This document shows, one piece after another, positions 51,034 through 59,670 of a stretch of 64,000 nt of DNA. The position numbers were made by a program, and so were the translations under genes. Below the pieces are notes generated by a model. The model made no database searches and was not told the DNA's origin. It worked only from the letters and a program-made list of their open reading frames with translations. Each line of letters opens with the position of its first letter. Position 1 is the first letter of the stretch. This DNA is from Kutzneria buriramensis. GTDB taxonomy: Bacteria > Actinomycetota > Actinomycetes > Mycobacteriales > Pseudonocardiaceae. The stretch is taken from contig NZ_QUNO01000002.1 in NCBI RefSeq assembly GCF_003387475.1, forward strand, positions 682,001-746,000, in the 5' to 3' direction.

Positions 51034-52407
51034 TCACTGGACGGCGGCGGATACCAGGGACTGGTACCAGGGGGTCCAGGGGGTGTTGGTGGCGGGGTAG
51101 TTGGCCAAGGGGGTGGTGGCGTCGCCGGCGGAGTCGAAGTCCCAGCCGCGGACGAGGTGCCCGGACTGGCGGCCGGCCACGATGAACGACGAGTCGGTGG
51201 CGGGAGCGGCGTAGAACAGCGCCCCCTGTTGGAGAACGGCGTTGTCGCCGTCCTGGAACTCGTCGAAAGCGGTTTGCTGGTAACGGATCCGACCGCCGGT
51301 CACACCGGAATCCGTGTACCGCAGGGTCGATGCCTCGGTCGGGCCGTCAGCACCCGTGTAGACGGTGACACCCCGAGCCGACGACTTCGGCAGCAGGGCG
51401 CTGGATGTCTTGGCGTTGCCGCTCCACGAAACCGTTGCCCCGGAAAGAACCCCGTTCCACGTCCAGTTCTGGCTGCTGCTCTGGCTCTTGTGCACCTCCA
51501 GCAGGGAACCGGAACCCGTGAACGCCACGGTCGGCGTCACGCCGTTGTCGTACTGATGGCTGTCCTGCCAGGTGATCTCGCCGTCGGCGCCGAGCTGGCC
51601 TACGTGGTACCAGAGCGTGGTGGCCGTCTGCGACTGGTGCACCTCCACCAGCTGCCCCGCGTCGTTCAGCGCGACGGCCGGCGTGACACCGCTGTCGTAC
51701 TTGCCGTGCCGCAGCCAGGTCACGGTGCCGTCGGCGCCCAGAGTCCCGGTCCAGTACCACAAAGCGCCGCCCCCGGAGTCGTGCACCTCGACGATCCGGC
51801 CACGGCCGTTGACGGCGACGGCCGGGTGGTAGCCGACGTCCCGCTTGTACTCGGTACGGGTGCCGCTGTCACCGGACAGCAGCGTCAGAACGCGGCCGCG
51901 CAGCGAGTCGACCGACGGCGAGCCGACGTAGTCGGCGGGGTGCAGCAGGCTCGACCCGAACGCCGACTGGAGCTCGGCGTTCAGCGCGGTCAGGTTGCCG
52001 GTGGCGAAGTTCGGGTTGTCGGTGAGGTCGTCCTTCAGGTCGAGCATCACCACCAGCGGCGCGTGCGTCGGGTGCGCGTTCGACCAGCCGGCGATCATGT
52101 TCAGCCAGTCGCGCAGCAGGTTGGACGCCGGATTGCCGTTGTGGTCGACCAGATCGCCGGGGCTGCTGTGGCCGATCGAGTAGTCGTGGTTGGCGGCGTA
52201 GCCGTTGTCGTGCACGTCGAGTTCGACGAACCGCACGCCGTGGTCGAGCTGGTACGGGATCGAGTTCTTGGCGCCGTCCACGTTGCCGGAGTAGCTGTTG
52301 TGCGTCGCCAGGAACAGCGAGTCCACGAACGGCTGGCCGGTCTGCGGGCCGGCGACCAGGGCGGAGGCGGCGGTCAGGGCGGTCAGGTACGCGCCGAGGC
52401 GGTTCAT
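51034..52407 (-). CDS. Secreted PI-PLC-like phosphodiesterase with tandem C-terminal repeats
   Basis: The 457-residue protein has a signal peptide (about 1-20) and a PI-PLC X-type TIM barrel: ATHNSYSG (His36), RFVELDVHDNG (acid and His66), ANHDYSIGH (second His region), VVMLDLKDD. From about 225 to 345 come three repeats of about 40 residues (YDSGVTPAVALNDAGQLVEV, hQSQTATTLWYHVGQLG), probably a beta-propeller-type binding segment, and then a closing domain. It would cleave phosphatidylinositol or another glycerophosphodiester outside the cell. Confidence 0.8.
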   Translation of the reverse strand: MNRLGAYLTALTAASALVAGPQTGQPFVDSLFLATHNSYSGNVDGAKNSIPYQLDHGVRFVELDVHDNGYAANHDYSIGHSSPGDLVDHNGNPASNLLRDWLNMIAGWSNAHPTHAPLVVMLDLKDDLTDNPNFATGNLTALNAELQSAFGSSLLHPADYVGSPSVDSLRGRVLTLLSGDSGTRTEYKRDVGYHPAVAVNGRGRIVEVHDSGGGALWYWTGTLGADGTVTWLRHGKYDSGVTPAVALNDAGQLVEVHQSQTATTLWYHVGQLGADGEITWQDSHQYDNGVTPTVAFTGSGSLLEVHKSQSSSQNWTWNGVLSGATVSWSGNAKTSSALLPKSSARGVTVYTGADGPTEASTLRYTDSGVTGGRIRYQQTAFDEFQDGDNAVLQQGALFYAAPATDSSFIVAGRQSGHLVRGWDFDSAGDATTPLANYPATNTPWTPWYQSLVSAAVQ

Positions 52408-52527
52408 CCAGCGTCCTCACGGGGCCGAAACGGTCGGGGCGCAGCCCATCCTGTCCCGTGACCGGCCGACGAGGCCATGAACATTTCGTGACGGGCGGGG
52501 CACCGCAGTGCCCCGCCGCCGCCCCGG

Positions 52528-53334
52528 TCACGAGAGGAACTTGAGCACCTCCGGATAGAACACGTCCGGCCGCTCCACGTGCGCGATGTGCCCGCAGTGC
52601 TCGATCACCCGCAGCCGCGAGGACGGCAGCGCCCGGTGCAGCTCCTGGGCCCAGCGCGGACCGCAGATGAAGTCGTCCTCGCCGACGACGACCAGCGCCG
52701 GCACGTCGAGCGCCGACAACTGCTCACGGACGTCGAACGGCACGTCCTGGCCGCGAGAGGGCCCGCTCCAGATGCGCATCGCCGCCCGCAGCGGCTCGAA
52801 CTCCACGCGCCAGTCGGCGAAGTAGGCCGGCATGATCGTCCGCAGCACGTCGGTGAGCTCGTCGTTGGTCATCTCGGCGTGCTGGGACGTGAACGCGGCG
52901 AGGATCTTCTGGCCGTGGCGCTGGATGTTGGCCACCGCATCGCCGAAGAACTCGGCGCCGGTGCGGGCCGAGGTGTCGTAGAGCACCAGCGCGTCGACAG
53001 GGTGCGCCAGGGCGTACTTCTGCACGACGAAGCCGCCGTGGGAGTGGCCCAGCAGCGCGACCGGGCCGGCGGCCAGGTCTTCGACGACGACGTGCAGGTA
53101 GCGGACGTAGTTGTCGAGCGTGTAGTCGGTGTCGGCGGCCAGCCGCCCTGACTCGCCGGTGCCAATCGGCTCGACGTACACCATGGTCAGGTGCTCTTCG
53201 AGCGGTCGCATGCGCAGGTAGTCCCAGGCGATGCCGGGGCCGCCGGAGTGGGCGAGGCAGACCGGGCCGTTGCCGGCGACGTGGTAGCGCTGCTCGACGC
53301 CGTCGAGCGTGACGGAATGGGTGGTGATGGTCAT
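52528..53334 (-). CDS. Alpha/beta hydrolase, proline iminopeptidase-like
   Basis: The 268-residue hydrolase has an HSGGPG oxyanion motif (29-34), as in proline iminopeptidases, the nucleophile elbow LLGHSHGG (Ser98), acid in VVGEDDFICGP and His in EHCGHIAHVERP. The GGPG motif and cap region suggest a peptidase or ester hydrolase on small substrates. It is a single gene. Confidence 0.85.
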   Translation of the reverse strand: MTITTHSVTLDGVEQRYHVAGNGPVCLAHSGGPGIAWDYLRMRPLEEHLTMVYVEPIGTGESGRLAADTDYTLDNYVRYLHVVVEDLAAGPVALLGHSHGGFVVQKYALAHPVDALVLYDTSARTGAEFFGDAVANIQRHGQKILAAFTSQHAEMTNDELTDVLRTIMPAYFADWRVEFEPLRAAMRIWSGPSRGQDVPFDVREQLSALDVPALVVVGEDDFICGPRWAQELHRALPSSRLRVIEHCGHIAHVERPDVFYPEVLKFLS

Positions 53335-53388
53335 GCCGGCAAGATGCGAACTCGATCGGAAAGTTCGACCGGTTGCCAGTGATCCCCG

Positions 53389-54291
53389 TCATAGCGGATG
53401 GTACAGGCGGAGCTTGCCGTACCGGCCCTCCCGGCGGGTCATCACCCAGATCACGCCGGGCGGGCAGTGCTCGGGGTCGTCCGGCGGGCTGATCAGGTCC
53501 ATCTCCCACACCGTCACGTCGCAGCTGGTGACGGCGTACCGCAGCCGCTGGTGAACGCCGTCGGTCAGGTCCTTGTCCATGCCGTGGACGAGCAGGTCGC
53601 GGCCGCCGCGCAGGCCGTTGCCGGCGATCATCTCCGTCTCGGGCAGCCACCGGTCGTGCACGAGCGCCGGGAACTCGCCGCGCTCGGCGACCTCCAACGT
53701 CTCGACGGCCTCGCGGGTGCTGGCCGTGTTGGCCGCGCCGGCATCGGCGTGCGCGACGTCGGCGGTGGCCCGCAGCGACTCCACCAACTTGCCGCGCGCC
53801 TGGTTGAGGCGGCTGCGCACGGTGCCGACCGGCACCTCGAGGACCTCGGCGATCTCGTCGTACGTGGTGACGGTGGTGAAGTAGCGCAGCAGCAGCGTCT
53901 GACGCAGCGAAGGCGTGAGTTCGCCCATCGCGTGCCAGATCCAGTCCCGCGAGGCATGATCGTCGACGATCCGCTCCGGCGACATCGGATCGGCCGGCGC
54001 CAGCGGCTCGGCCACCGGCACCACCGACCGAGCCGCGCGCAGCCGCATCCGGCACTCGTTGCGGACGATCATCCGCAGCCAGGGGCCGACCGATTCCGGT
54101 TCGCGCAGGTCGCCGATGCGGCGCAGGGCGGTCAGCGAGGCGTCCTGCACCGCGTCCTCGGCGTCCGGGCCGTAGCCGAGGACCGCCAGCGCGACCGCCC
54201 GCATGCCGGCCTCGTGCCGGGTCAGCAGCAGCCCGAGGGCGCCCACGTCGCCGTCGCGGGCGGCCCGGACCAGTTCCACGTCAGAGAGCAC
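53389..54291 (-). CDS. ECF sigma factor with C-terminal NTF2-like extension
   Basis: The 300-residue sigma-70 protein has sigma-2 in LALLGYG-type region AVLGYGPDAEDAVQDASLTA and sigma-4 in TTYDEIAEVLEVPVGTVRSR. The last ~120 residues (LPETEMIAGNGLRGGRDLLV, DDPEHCPPGVIWVM) form a SnoaL-like domain. It starts inside the end of the MalY gene (11-bp overlap), so the two are co-translated. No anti-sigma gene is nearby. Confidence 0.85.
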   Translation of the reverse strand: MLSDVELVRAARDGDVGALGLLLTRHEAGMRAVALAVLGYGPDAEDAVQDASLTALRRIGDLREPESVGPWLRMIVRNECRMRLRAARSVVPVAEPLAPADPMSPERIVDDHASRDWIWHAMGELTPSLRQTLLLRYFTTVTTYDEIAEVLEVPVGTVRSRLNQARGKLVESLRATADVAHADAGAANTASTREAVETLEVAERGEFPALVHDRWLPETEMIAGNGLRGGRDLLVHGMDKDLTDGVHQRLRYAVTSCDVTVWEMDLISPPDDPEHCPPGVIWVMTRREGRYGKLRLYHPL

Positions 54292-55423
54292 TCGCCATCC
54301 TGTCGACGGCCAGCTCCAGGACCTCGGCGCTGGTGCCGAAGTTCAGCCGGACGTAGCCGCTGTGCTCACCGAACCTCGTACCCGGCTCCAGCGCCACTCC
54401 GGCGGCCAGAAAGCGGTCACGCGGCACCGTCCCGCTGCCCAAACCGCGACAGTCCAGCCAGCCCAGGTACGTCGCCTGCGGAGGCCGCCAGCTCACCTCG
54501 GGCAGCCGGTCCCGCACCAGTTTGGTCAGCAGCGTGCGGCGGTCGTCGAGGGTGGCGAGGAGGCGCTCCAGCCAAGCGTCGCCGTGCGTGTAGGCCGCGA
54601 TGGTGGCGAGGACGCCGAAGTGGCCGGTGCGCCAACGCGTGTCTGGTGGCATCTGTGCAACCAAGTCCCGCATTCGTGGCGAGCCCGTGACGACGGTGGC
54701 GCACTTCAGCGCGGCGAGGTTGAACGCCTTGCTCGCGGACACCACGGAGACGCCGATCTCGGCGGCGCCGGGCACGGTGAGCAACGGCGTGAAGGTCGCG
54801 CCGGGCAGCGCCAGCGGGGCGTGGATCTCGTCGCTGATCACCGGGACCTGGTGCCTGGTCGCCAGCTCGACGACCGTGGCCAGGTCCTCCGGCGAGTGCA
54901 CCCGGCCGACCGGATTGTGCGGGTTGCACAGCACGAACGCCGCCGGCCCGGTGGCGAACGCCCGGTCAAGGGCCGGCAGGTCGAGCCGCCAGCCGTCCTC
55001 CTCGGTGTGAGTGAGCGGCACGTCGTGCAGCTCGGTGCGGGCCTCGTCGAGCCAGTCGAAGAACGGCGGGTAGACCGGTGTGTTGATCACCACCCGGTCG
55101 CCGGGCTTGGTGACCAGCCGAAGCACCTCGACGACGCCGGTGCTGACGTCGGTCGCGGCCGTGACCGCCTCCGGGTCGATCTGCCAGCCCCAGCGCCGGT
55201 CGGCGAACCCCGCGAGCGCCTCGCCGAGGCCGTCGGTCGGCATCGCGTAGCCGGTGTCGGAGCGCCCGACCGCGTCGGCAAGCGCTTCCCGGACGGCGTC
55301 GGCCAGGGCGAAGTCCGTCTCGGCGATGGTCAGCGGCAGCACCTCCGGGCCGTACGCGCGCCACTTCGCGCTTCGACGCTCGCGCAGCCGGTGCAGGGGT
55401 TCGACGGGGAGCAGGTCGGTCAT
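54281..55423 (-). CDS. MalY/PatB-type PLP aminotransferase / cystathionine beta-lyase
   Basis: The 380-residue fold-type I PLP enzyme has ETDFALADAVREAL, the NPHNPVGRVHS motif, SDEIHAPLAL (Asp for PLP pyridine), the SASKAFNLA Schiff-base lysine and the VRLNFGTS C-terminal Arg. These are hallmarks of PatB/MalY C-S lyases. It probably cleaves cystathionine or cysteine conjugates. ATG at 55423 is chosen because similarity starts there. It is divergent from a TetR gene with a palindrome between them. Confidence 0.9.
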   Translation of the reverse strand: MTDLLPVEPLHRLRERRSAKWRAYGPEVLPLTIAETDFALADAVREALADAVGRSDTGYAMPTDGLGEALAGFADRRWGWQIDPEAVTAATDVSTGVVEVLRLVTKPGDRVVINTPVYPPFFDWLDEARTELHDVPLTHTEEDGWRLDLPALDRAFATGPAAFVLCNPHNPVGRVHSPEDLATVVELATRHQVPVISDEIHAPLALPGATFTPLLTVPGAAEIGVSVVSASKAFNLAALKCATVVTGSPRMRDLVAQMPPDTRWRTGHFGVLATIAAYTHGDAWLERLLATLDDRRTLLTKLVRDRLPEVSWRPPQATYLGWLDCRGLGSGTVPRDRFLAAGVALEPGTRFGEHSGYVRLNFGTSAEVLELAVDRMASAL

Positions 55424-55458
55424 GCCGCCATTCTCACCCGGCGCGGGGTTTGACTTGA

Positions 55459-55480
55459 CCAAGACGACTAGTCATATTGG
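55459..55480. promoter_or_regulatory. 22-bp palindromic operator between malY-like and TetR genes
   Basis: CCAAGACGACT-AGTCATATTGG is symmetric in 9 of 11 positions per arm and ends within the GGAGG ribosome site of the TetR gene. A TTGACT -35-like hexamer (about 55450) lies just upstream. Autorepression by the TetR protein and control of the MalY gene are expected. Confidence 0.7.
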
Positions 55481-55484
55481 AGGC

Positions 55485-56057
55485 ATGCCCCGTCACAGCG
55501 TCCGCGACGTCATCGTCGAGACCGCGCTCGGCGAGTTCCATCGCATCGGCTACGCCGCCTGCTCGGTCGACACCATCACGCGCGCCGCCGGCGTGCCCAA
55601 GGGGTCGTTCTACAACCATTTCAAGAGCAAGGAAGAGCTCGCGGTCGAGGTCGTGGCCAAGTACACCGCCGAGGCCGGATGGCACGGCGTCGTCGATCCG
55701 GCGCTGACGCCGCTGGCGAAGCTGCGCGCCCAGTTCCGGGTGATGGGCGACGTGCTCGTGGGCAACGGCTACACCCGCGGCTGCATGATCGGCAACATGG
55801 GCGAGGAGCTCTCCGACCACAGCGAGCTCATGCGCGCCCAGGTCCGAGCCAGCCTCGGCGGTTGGGCCGAGGGCATCGCCGACACCCTTCGCGCCGCGAG
55901 GGAGGCCGGCGAGCTCACCGTCGACGCCGACACCGACATGCTCGCCCGGTTCGTGCTGGACGCCTGGGAGGGCGCGCTGCTGCGGGCCAAGACCGTCAAG
56001 ACCGACGAGCCCCTCGACGACTTCTTCACCACGGTGTTCACGCGCCTGCTCGTCTGA
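55485..56057 (+). CDS. TetR-family regulator (AcuR/AcrR type)
   Basis: A 190-residue TetR protein: HTH CSVDTITRAAGVPKGSFYNHFKSKEEL, a textbook TetR motif, then a C-terminal helical domain with GCMIGNMGEEL, which is typical of the TetR_C_13 subfamily that often senses electrophiles or small acids. The ATG at 55485 follows TTGGAGG. The divergent MalY-like gene is the likely target. Confidence 0.9.
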   Translation: MPRHSVRDVIVETALGEFHRIGYAACSVDTITRAAGVPKGSFYNHFKSKEELAVEVVAKYTAEAGWHGVVDPALTPLAKLRAQFRVMGDVLVGNGYTRGCMIGNMGEELSDHSELMRAQVRASLGGWAEGIADTLRAAREAGELTVDADTDMLARFVLDAWEGALLRAKTVKTDEPLDDFFTTVFTRLLV

Positions 56058-56221
56058 TGCCCCTCCGGGCGGCCGGGAGTGCCGACGCCGGTTCCCGCTG
56101 CTCGACCGCCCGGCCGACAAAGGTGCCGACAGTGGCGCGGATAGGGATTTCCCCGATGCTGCGCCGGTCCGACGTGGTCAGGCTCGCGGCTCAGCGTTCC
56201 CCCGAGCCATGGAGTCATCCC

Positions 56222-56773
56222 GTGACGACCCGCCTCCGCGCCCTGTTGGCGCTTCCCCTCCTGCTGACCGGCTGCGCCACCGCGGCGGGCGGGTCCTCCA
56301 CACCAGCGCCGGACACCGGCGACCAGCACCAGCGGTCCTACAGCGGGCACCTGCACCTGACCGGCGCCGCCAGCGCCGACGTCGACTGGCGCGACTCCGA
56401 CATGCCTGTGTTCGGCGGGAGCTGCCAGGAGGTCGGCGCCAAGGGCAACGGCGGCAAGGGCCTCGGCGTCGCCGGCCAGTACCAGCTGCCGCCGGTCGCG
56501 ACCATCACCAGCGGCGGGTCCACGATCGACGTGAGCATCAGCATCAAGCAGTACCACGGCCCCGGCGCCTATGACCCGTCCGAGTTCTCCGGCGACGTCG
56601 TCGTGCACACCGGCGGCAACTCCAAGGGCTACCAGGTCGGCGCGATCTCCCAACCCGTGCTCAAGACCGCGGCCGACGGATCCGGCGAACTGACATTCAC
56701 CCACGCCCAGGCGATCTACGACGCGGACGCCCCCACCCTCGACGGCGACCTGAAATGGAGCTGCACGGACTGA
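56222..56773 (+). CDS. Lipoprotein of unknown function
   Basis: The 183-residue protein has a lipobox (LLALPLLLTGCATA, Cys about residue 17), after which a Ser/Thr/Pro spacer leads to a beta-rich domain (RSYSGHLHLTGAASADVDW, DVSISIKQYHGPGAYDPSEF, LKWSCTD at the end). Two further cysteines may form a disulphide. I recognise no family. The GTG start places the lipobox correctly. The 118-bp TIR element begins 17 bases after the stop. Confidence 0.65.
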   Translation: MTTRLRALLALPLLLTGCATAAGGSSTPAPDTGDQHQRSYSGHLHLTGAASADVDWRDSDMPVFGGSCQEVGAKGNGGKGLGVAGQYQLPPVATITSGGSTIDVSISIKQYHGPGAYDPSEFSGDVVVHTGGNSKGYQVGAISQPVLKTAADGSGELTFTHAQAIYDADAPTLDGDLKWSCTD

Positions 56774-56789
56774 GTGCCGGGCGATCCGA

Positions 56790-56907
56790 GCAGCCCCCGA
56801 ATCCATCCAACCATGGGCCACCGACAGTTCCGGGTGACGGACGCCCTGGTCGAGGCCGAATCCGAGGAACTGTCAGCGCCTCGTGCTTGGATTGATTCGG
56901 GGGCTGC
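56790..56907. repeat. 118-bp element with 21-bp terminal inverted repeats, copy A
   Basis: The left end GCAGCCCCCGAATCCATCC.. (56790-56810) and right end ..GGATTGATTCGGGGGCTGC (56887-56907) are inverted repeats with one mismatch. Inside, GACAGTTCC (56823-56831) pairs with GGAACTGTC (56866-56874). It has the same length and end sequences as copy B at 63423. No ORF. It is MITE-like or a structured RNA; there is no clear target-site duplication. Confidence 0.8.
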
Positions 56908-56943
56908 GAAATTCGCTTTCCCAGGACGTCCGCCGCCGACTAT

Positions 56944-56970
56944 CCTCGTCCGCCGCGAATTCGGACGAGG
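56944..56970 (+). promoter_or_regulatory. Stem-loop at the Shine-Dalgarno of the HelD-like gene
   Basis: CCTCGTCCG (56944-56952) and CGGACGAGG (56962-56970) form a perfect 9-bp stem with a 9-base loop. The right arm includes the first bases of the GAGGGGGA ribosome site (56967-56974) that serves the GTG at 56979. The hairpin could mask the site or be a protein operator. Confidence 0.55.
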
Positions 56971-56978
56971 GGGAAGCC

Positions 56979-58958
56979 GTGACCGCCGAACAAGAGCTGC
57001 TGTCCGAACGGGACTACCTGGACCACGCCCACGTCTGCCTGAAACACAGCCGCGAGCAGCTGCGGGAGCTGGCGGCGCGGGCGCGCAGGCGTCCGGGCGA
57101 CGAGTTGATGGTGGAATGGCTGGAGTGGCGGGCCGATCAGCTCCGCGACGCCAACGAGTCGCCGCTGTTCTTCGGCCGCATCGACGGCCCGGAGCCGAAA
57201 CCGTGCTACATCGGCCGCCGCTACGTCAGCGACGAGCGCGACGAGCCGGTGGTGATCGACTGGCGCACGGACATGGCGGCCCGGTTCTACCGGGCGACGC
57301 CGTCCCGACGGATGGAGGTGACCCGCCGCCGGCGCTTCGGCTTCGACGGCGTCACGCTGACCAGCTTCGACGACGAATCGCTCACCGAGGACACCGGCGA
57401 CACCGGCCTGAGCCGGCTGGTGATCGCCGAGATCGAGCGCTCGCACTACGGCCCGATGCGCGACATCGTCGCCACCATCCAGCCCGACCAGGACGAGATC
57501 GTCCGCACCGAGCTGGCCAGCACGCTGATCGTGCAGGGCGGCCCCGGCACCGGCAAGACCGCGGTCGGCCTGCACCGAGCCGCCTACCTGCTCTACGAAC
57601 ACAGCCGCCTGCGCCGCGAGGGCGTACTGGTCGTAGGCCCGAACGACCTCTTCGTCCGCTACATCAGCCGCGTGCTGCCGACGCTCGGCGAGAGCCAGGT
57701 CGTGCACAGCTCGGTCGACGGCCTGGTCACGGACCGCAAGAAACCAGTCGCCGAAGAGCCGCAGGTCGCGGCCTTGAAGGGCGACGCACGGATGGCCGAG
57801 GTGCTGCGCCGGGCGGTCTGGTCCGGCCTCCGGCCGCCGACCGAGGATGTGGTGGTCCGCGAGACCAGCCCGTACGTGCGGATCACGCCGGACGTCGTAA
57901 CCGAGCTCTGCTCGGACCTGGTCGACCGACAGGTGCCGCTGACCAGGGCCCGCGAGCACCTGATCGAACGCGCGGTCAGCCACGTCCGCCGCAACCTGGA
58001 GGAACGCGGCCACGCCCTCACCGACGGCGAGGCCCGGCGGCTGATCCGCGCGAAGTCGTTGCGGGACTTGGCAAGCGGCATCTTCCCCAACGCCACGCCG
58101 GCACAGGTGCTGTTCGCCCTGCTCACCGACGCCGATGTCCTGCGCCGCGCCGCCGACGGCATCCTGACCGCCGACGAGCAGGCGATCCTGTCGTGGCCGA
58201 CGGCGCCGGTGTCGGTCGGCCGGGCCAAGTGGTCGGTGGCCGACCGGTTCCTGATCGACGAGATCGCCGGCCTGATGGCCCCGCCCGACCGCTACGGCCA
58301 CGTGGTGATCGACGAGGCGCAGGACCTCTCCCCCATCCAGCTGCGGGCGATCATGCGCCGCTGCGCCGGCTCCGCCACCCTGCTCGGCGACATGGCCCAG
58401 CGGACCACGGCGTGGGCGGCCGGCAGCTGGGAGGCGGTGGCGGCGCATCTCGGCGTGACGACCGATCTGGTTCGGCTGACCACGAGCTTCCGGGTGCCGC
58501 GTGAGATCATCGCCGTGGCCAACGCCCTCCTGCCGACCATCTCCCCCGACCTGCCGCCGACCGTCTCCGGCCGGCACGTGCCGGGCGCCCTGACCACCGT
58601 CGCCTGCGACGACGTGCCCGCCGAACTCGTGCACGTCCTTCGCGCCACGGAACACCATCCCGACAGCGTCGGCATCGTGCTCGACGACGACCGCTTCGCC
58701 GCCGTCCGCAAGCACCTGGCCAAGGAGGGCATCGAGACCGGCCTACCGCACGAGGACGGCTCCGACCACAAGATCTCCCTCGTGCCCGTCAGCCTCGCCA
58801 AGGGCCTCGAGTTCGACCACGTCGTGCTGATCGAACCGGCCGAGATCACCGGCTCCGGCCCCGACGGCCGGCGCCTGCTCTACATCGCCCTGACCCGGGC
58901 GATCTCGCGGCTCACCCTGCTGCACGAGCGGCAGCTGCCGCCGGAACTGGGCGCATAG
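56979..58958 (+). CDS. UvrD/HelD-like ATPase, probable RNA polymerase recycling factor HelR
   Basis: The 659-residue SF1-type protein has Walker A QGGPGTGKTAVGLHR, Walker B HVVIDEAQDLSPIQ, LLGDMAQRT, SFRVPREI, KGLEFDHVVLIEP and LLYIALTRAISRLT. The N-terminal coiled-coil (AEQELLSERDYLDHAHVCLK) and lack of a UvrD-style 1B insertion place it with HelD/HelR, which displaces stalled RNA polymerase and in Streptomyces gives rifamycin resistance. I do not see the rifamycin-associated element; instead there is a stem-loop at the ribosome site. GTG at 56979 is well spaced from GAGGGGGA. Confidence 0.85.
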   Translation: MTAEQELLSERDYLDHAHVCLKHSREQLRELAARARRRPGDELMVEWLEWRADQLRDANESPLFFGRIDGPEPKPCYIGRRYVSDERDEPVVIDWRTDMAARFYRATPSRRMEVTRRRRFGFDGVTLTSFDDESLTEDTGDTGLSRLVIAEIERSHYGPMRDIVATIQPDQDEIVRTELASTLIVQGGPGTGKTAVGLHRAAYLLYEHSRLRREGVLVVGPNDLFVRYISRVLPTLGESQVVHSSVDGLVTDRKKPVAEEPQVAALKGDARMAEVLRRAVWSGLRPPTEDVVVRETSPYVRITPDVVTELCSDLVDRQVPLTRAREHLIERAVSHVRRNLEERGHALTDGEARRLIRAKSLRDLASGIFPNATPAQVLFALLTDADVLRRAADGILTADEQAILSWPTAPVSVGRAKWSVADRFLIDEIAGLMAPPDRYGHVVIDEAQDLSPIQLRAIMRRCAGSATLLGDMAQRTTAWAAGSWEAVAAHLGVTTDLVRLTTSFRVPREIIAVANALLPTISPDLPPTVSGRHVPGALTTVACDDVPAELVHVLRATEHHPDSVGIVLDDDRFAAVRKHLAKEGIETGLPHEDGSDHKISLVPVSLAKGLEFDHVVLIEPAEITGSGPDGRRLLYIALTRAISRLTLLHERQLPPELGA

Positions 58959-59085
58959 ACCCCTACCCCGAACAGCCTGGGCGCGCGAGTTCCCGGCCGG
59001 CCGGGACGGCAGGCCCATGACGCCCGGGTCGCCGGGCGCAGAAGGTTCAGCGGTCACCATCCGATCCGGAAGAAAGCGATCGAAC

Positions 59086-59661
59086 ATGGTCAACCGCAAG
59101 ATGTTCACCAGGGCGTTCGTCGGACTCGCGGCGGCGGCCGTGGCCGCGTTGACGGTGCTGGCGCCGTCGGCGACCGCGGACACCGCGCAGAACGCGCGGC
59201 AGGTGGCGGTTCAGCACGCGCTGGCCGTGTCGCCGAAGCTGGCGGACGCCGGGTGCACGGGCCGCACGTTGCCGCTGGACTGCTGGGTGCACGAGCCGAT
59301 CGTGACGGCGCCGAACACCACGTACCCGACGATCCAGTTCCTGCCCGGCGACCACGTGACGGTCGACGCGGGCGGCTGCGTGCAGACCGGCGGCCACGGC
59401 CTGACCTGGAAGCGGTACGTGAACCCGTCCTCGGACAACGGCCTGTACCACGGCACGATCACCATCCCGGGCGCGACCGGGAACGTGCAGCTCTGGACGG
59501 CGGTGGGTCGCACGTTCACGGTCGGCGGCTCGGGCGGCTCGCTGGTGCTGGGCTACCAGGACGACGGCTACTCGGACAACGGGTACTACTCGCACGACGA
59601 CGGCACCGGCGACCAGTGCAAGGGTGTCGGCAACGCCTGGGTGCACATCGTCATCAGCTGA
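59086..59661 (+). CDS. Small secreted beta-sandwich protein
   Basis: The 191-residue protein has a signal peptide (about 1-34, GLAAAAVAALTVLAPSATA) and a beta-rich domain with four cysteines (AGCTG, LDCWV, GGCVQ, DQCKG). The pattern GDHVTVDAGGCVQ.., YHGTITIPG and YQDDGYSDNGYYSHDDGTG, then WVHIVI, is faintly reminiscent of LecA-like galactophilic lectins with an acidic Ca loop, but I cannot support a firm assignment. ATG at 59086 with GGAAGAAAG upstream. Confidence 0.7.
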   Translation: MVNRKMFTRAFVGLAAAAVAALTVLAPSATADTAQNARQVAVQHALAVSPKLADAGCTGRTLPLDCWVHEPIVTAPNTTYPTIQFLPGDHVTVDAGGCVQTGGHGLTWKRYVNPSSDNGLYHGTITIPGATGNVQLWTAVGRTFTVGGSGGSLVLGYQDDGYSDNGYYSHDDGTGDQCKGVGNAWVHIVIS

Positions 59662-59670
59662 ACCCGCTGA

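Noticed and set aside
58992-59005. CCCGGCCGGCCGGG palindrome after the HelD-like gene as terminator
   Set aside because: A self-complementary 14-mer without a proper loop in very GC-rich sequence; too weak to list as a feature.
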